This document shows positions 5,312-6,641 of a stretch of 6,641 nucleotides of DNA, piece after piece. The stretch lies in assembly GCA_043812935.1 (NCBI GenBank), contig JBDRLO010000054.1, positions 1 through 6,641 on the forward strand, in the 5' to 3' direction. The DNA comes from JBDRNE01 sp043812935. Lineage in GTDB: Bacteria > Omnitrophota > Gorgyraeia > Tantalellales > Tantalellaceae. A program made the translations under genes and the position numbers. The stretch's first letter is position 1; every line of letters starts with the position of its first letter. Below the pieces are notes generated by a model. It was not told the DNA's origin, ran no database searches, and saw nothing but the letters and a program-made list of their open reading frames with translations.

Positions 5312-6303
5312 ACCAGTTTGCCTATTTCAAGCGCTCTGTATGAACATTTATCACAGGCTTCTATTTTGTGTGAAACTCCTTGTTTGTGAAGCTTGCGGAA
5401 ATTATTCATTTTTTCGCTTAGCCACTCTTTTTTCAGATCTTTATCACGAACATTTCCCAGTTCCATTTCAGACGAATCATCCACTCCGTGTAAAAGACAT
5501 GGCAAAATAGTGCCATCCCACAGAACAACCATTCTCTGCCATAGAAAAGGGCATGCCCATTCAGCTTCTTTACCTTTATGGTTAACTCCCGGGCCTTCTT
5601 CTCTCGCGTCTAGATATCCAATTTCATCCGCTAAAGGTTTCCAAAGATTTAAATATTCCTGCCAATGCGTTTTTATATCAGGCATCATAACAGCCTGTAT
5701 CCTAATTTTGGGATAATCAACATTCATTTCTTTTCGGATTCCCCTTAACTCCATTATATTCTCATAAACCTTTTCAAAACTCGCGCCAAGCCGATTTTTC
5801 TCAAAACTTTGTTTATCCCACCCGTCACAGGAAACAGAAATGCGGTTTAATCCAGCTTCTATAAGCTCTCTACTTTTATTCCTATCAAGAAGCATACCGT
5901 TAGTATTAAAATACATATCAATTATTCCTTTTGACTTAGCATATTTAACCATCTTGGGCAAATCTTCATGAAGCAAGGATTCTCCACGCAAACTAAATTT
6001 TATTGAATAAAGCCCGTTTTCACTACCTTTATCAATAATCTGTTTGAACAAACTAAATGACATCTTTCCTTTTTGCGTTTCACCCCACCTATTATGAGTT
6101 GAAGCACAATAAACACATTTCAAGTTACAAATATTTGTAAGTTCAATATCAAGATGCAGCGGAAATTCAGCAACCTTGAACTCACGCGGATTACTTATCC
6201 ATTCATACCTATACTGCTGAAACCTAACATCGTTAGAATCCAAAATACTTTTTTCACCTTCAAAATGAAAATTAGAATTTGGTGTTATGCTTATTTTTGT
6301 CAT
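5308..6303 (-). CDS. Radical SAM protein with SPASM-like C-terminal cysteines
   Basis: A 331-residue radical SAM enzyme. The SAM-cleaving 4Fe-4S motif is C59-x3-C63-x2-C66 in LTNICNLKCVYCAST. The core continues with KFSLRGESLLHEDL (102-115), the MYFNTNGMLL strand (130-139) and ISVSCDGWD (155-163), all typical of the SPASM/twitch branch. C-terminal cysteines C251 (ACPFLW), C269 (ILPCL), C317 and C320 (CDKC) can ligand an auxiliary cluster, with GN at 283-284 between them. Such proteins oxidise or rearrange sugars, peptides or cofactors; its position before a CMP-transferase and an aminotransferase suggests a small-molecule or sugar substrate, for example alcohol oxidation to a ketone for transamination (inference). 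The start ATG 6303 is preceded by the repeat-derived AGGGGG. The TAG stop comes from the palindrome at 5286-5311. Length is normal and no truncation is seen. Confidence 0.9.
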   Translation of the reverse strand: MTKISITPNSNFHFEGEKSILDSNDVRFQQYRYEWISNPREFKVAEFPLHLDIELTNICNLKCVYCASTHNRWGETQKGKMSFSLFKQIIDKGSENGLYSIKFSLRGESLLHEDLPKMVKYAKSKGIIDMYFNTNGMLLDRNKSRELIEAGLNRISVSCDGWDKQSFEKNRLGASFEKVYENIMELRGIRKEMNVDYPKIRIQAVMMPDIKTHWQEYLNLWKPLADEIGYLDAREEGPGVNHKGKEAEWACPFLWQRMVVLWDGTILPCLLHGVDDSSEMELGNVRDKDLKKEWLSEKMNNFRKLHKQGVSHKIEACDKCSYRALEIGKLV

Positions 6304-6313
6304 TGTTTAAAAT

Positions 6314-6319
6314 CCCCCT
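6314..6319 (-). promoter_or_regulatory. Shine-Dalgarno-like AGGGGG supplied by the repeat
   Basis: AGGGGG on the minus strand, 10 nt before ATG 6303. It lies within the terminal inverted repeat and is the only purine-rich candidate near this start. Confidence 0.5.
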
Positions 6320-6380
6320 AACCCCCTTTTTCAAAGGGGGAAACTTTCCAATCCTACCGCTTTTCACAAAGAAAAACTCT

Positions 6381-6405
6381 ATTCTTATCTTTCCCCCTTA
6401 AGAAT
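6381..6405. repeat. Small hairpin inside the second element
   Basis: ATTCTTA (6381-6387) pairs with TAAGAAT (6399-6405) over 7 bp around an 11-nt loop that carries another CCCCC run. There is no U-tract after it in the minus direction. Confidence 0.4.
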
Positions 6406-6454
6406 CAATCCCCCCTTTGTAAAAGGGGGGTAGGGGGGATTTTCTTTTCTTCCT

Positions 6455-6641
6455 TCACCCAATCACTGGTTCTCCGACTGACTCTTCTTTTCCATAAAGC
6501 CGTGCGTAAATTTCATTTCCAGCCTTAAGCTCTTCATGTTTGCCCTGACCAACCACTTTGCCATGATCTAAAACTAAAATCTTATCCGCATGGAGAACCG
6601 TTGAAAGCCGGTGCGCTATCAGAATAACCGTATGCCCGCTG
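6455..6641 (-). CDS. ABC transporter ATP-binding protein, C-terminal end only
   Basis: 61 codons and a TGA stop (6457-6455), entering from beyond the window edge. The visible part is the end of a nucleotide-binding domain: GHTVILIAHRLSTVLHADKI with the switch (H-loop) histidine in AHRLST, then LVLDHGKVVGQGKHEEL and EIYARLYG. This wording, including the LDHGKVV-GKHEEL order, is typical of exporter-type (MsbA/multidrug/lipid-A-like, subfamily B) ATPases that carry a fused membrane domain upstream, which would lie outside the window. Walker A, the signature motif and Walker B are not visible. It is co-directional with the rest and may export the product or a lipid-linked precursor; that is inferred from position only. 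Confidence 0.9.
   Translation of the reverse strand, partial: SGHTVILIAHRLSTVLHADKILVLDHGKVVGQGKHEELKAGNEIYARLYGKEESVGEPVIG

Larger units (their letters stand above)
6309..6443. mobile_element. Second MITE-like inverted-repeat element
   Basis: The ends AAAATCCCCC (6309-6318) and GGGGGGATTTT (6433-6443) are inverted, and each continues into a G/C palindrome: CCCCCTTTTTCAAAGGGGG at 6322-6340 on the left, and on the right an inverted version with one extra G or C in each run and a TTTTAC variant. The left 30 bp (6311-6340) match 991-1020 at all but one base. The 70-bp interior is unlike that of the first element. No clear TA duplication is visible. It fills the junction between the ABC transporter gene and the radical SAM/SPASM gene. 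Confidence 0.65.

Noticed and set aside
5393..5716. Plus-strand frame of 107 codons
   Set aside because: Antisense to the SPASM radical SAM gene, with no family motif. It is long only because the codon use of the minus gene leaves few stops.

Overview
The window is a run of seven genes, all read leftward (minus strand), from a bacterium of moderately low GC (roughly 40% by eye). No gene here fixes the taxon. The dense scatter of short G/C-rich palindromes between genes resembles what I remember from uncultured lineages such as Omnitrophota-like bacteria, but that is an impression, not an identification.

Layout in the direction of transcription (right to left): the last 61 codons of an ABC exporter ATPase (6455-6641); a 135-bp inverted-repeat element (6309-6443); a radical SAM enzyme with a four-cysteine SPASM-like C-terminus (5308-6303); an acylneuraminate-type cytidylyltransferase (4472-5224); a HisC-like PLP aminotransferase starting 1 nt after it (3376-4470); a SAM-dependent methyltransferase (2456-3334); a 391-bp non-coding stretch packed with four kinds of repeat (2065-2455); an extended-SDR NAD-dependent sugar epimerase/dehydratase (1108-2064); a 192-bp inverted-repeat element (989-1180); and the first 329 codons of a cobalamin-binding-domain radical SAM enzyme that leaves the window at base 1. 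The gene set fits a cytoplasmic route that builds, amino-modifies, methylates and CMP-activates an unusual sugar or sugar-like acid for a surface glycan or secondary metabolite, with an ABC exporter upstream. The product itself cannot be read from the sequence.

The most striking layer is the repeats. Every gene junction except the tight cytidylyltransferase/aminotransferase one carries a palindromic repeat, and the repeats have become part of the translation signals. Two gene stops (3376-3378, 5308-5310) are the TAG inside a GTAGGG repeat, and a third stop (2456-2458) abuts an 8-bp repeat array. The epimerase reads into an element and gains a tail of about 22 residues plus its stop. Both radical SAM genes are preceded by the element-borne AGGGGG at Shine-Dalgarno distance. 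Removing the 989-1180 element with one copy of its flanking TA rebuilds a perfect ATGA stop/start overlap between the epimerase and the cobalamin radical SAM gene. This suggests recent insertion of a non-autonomous, TA-targeting element into a coupled operon junction.
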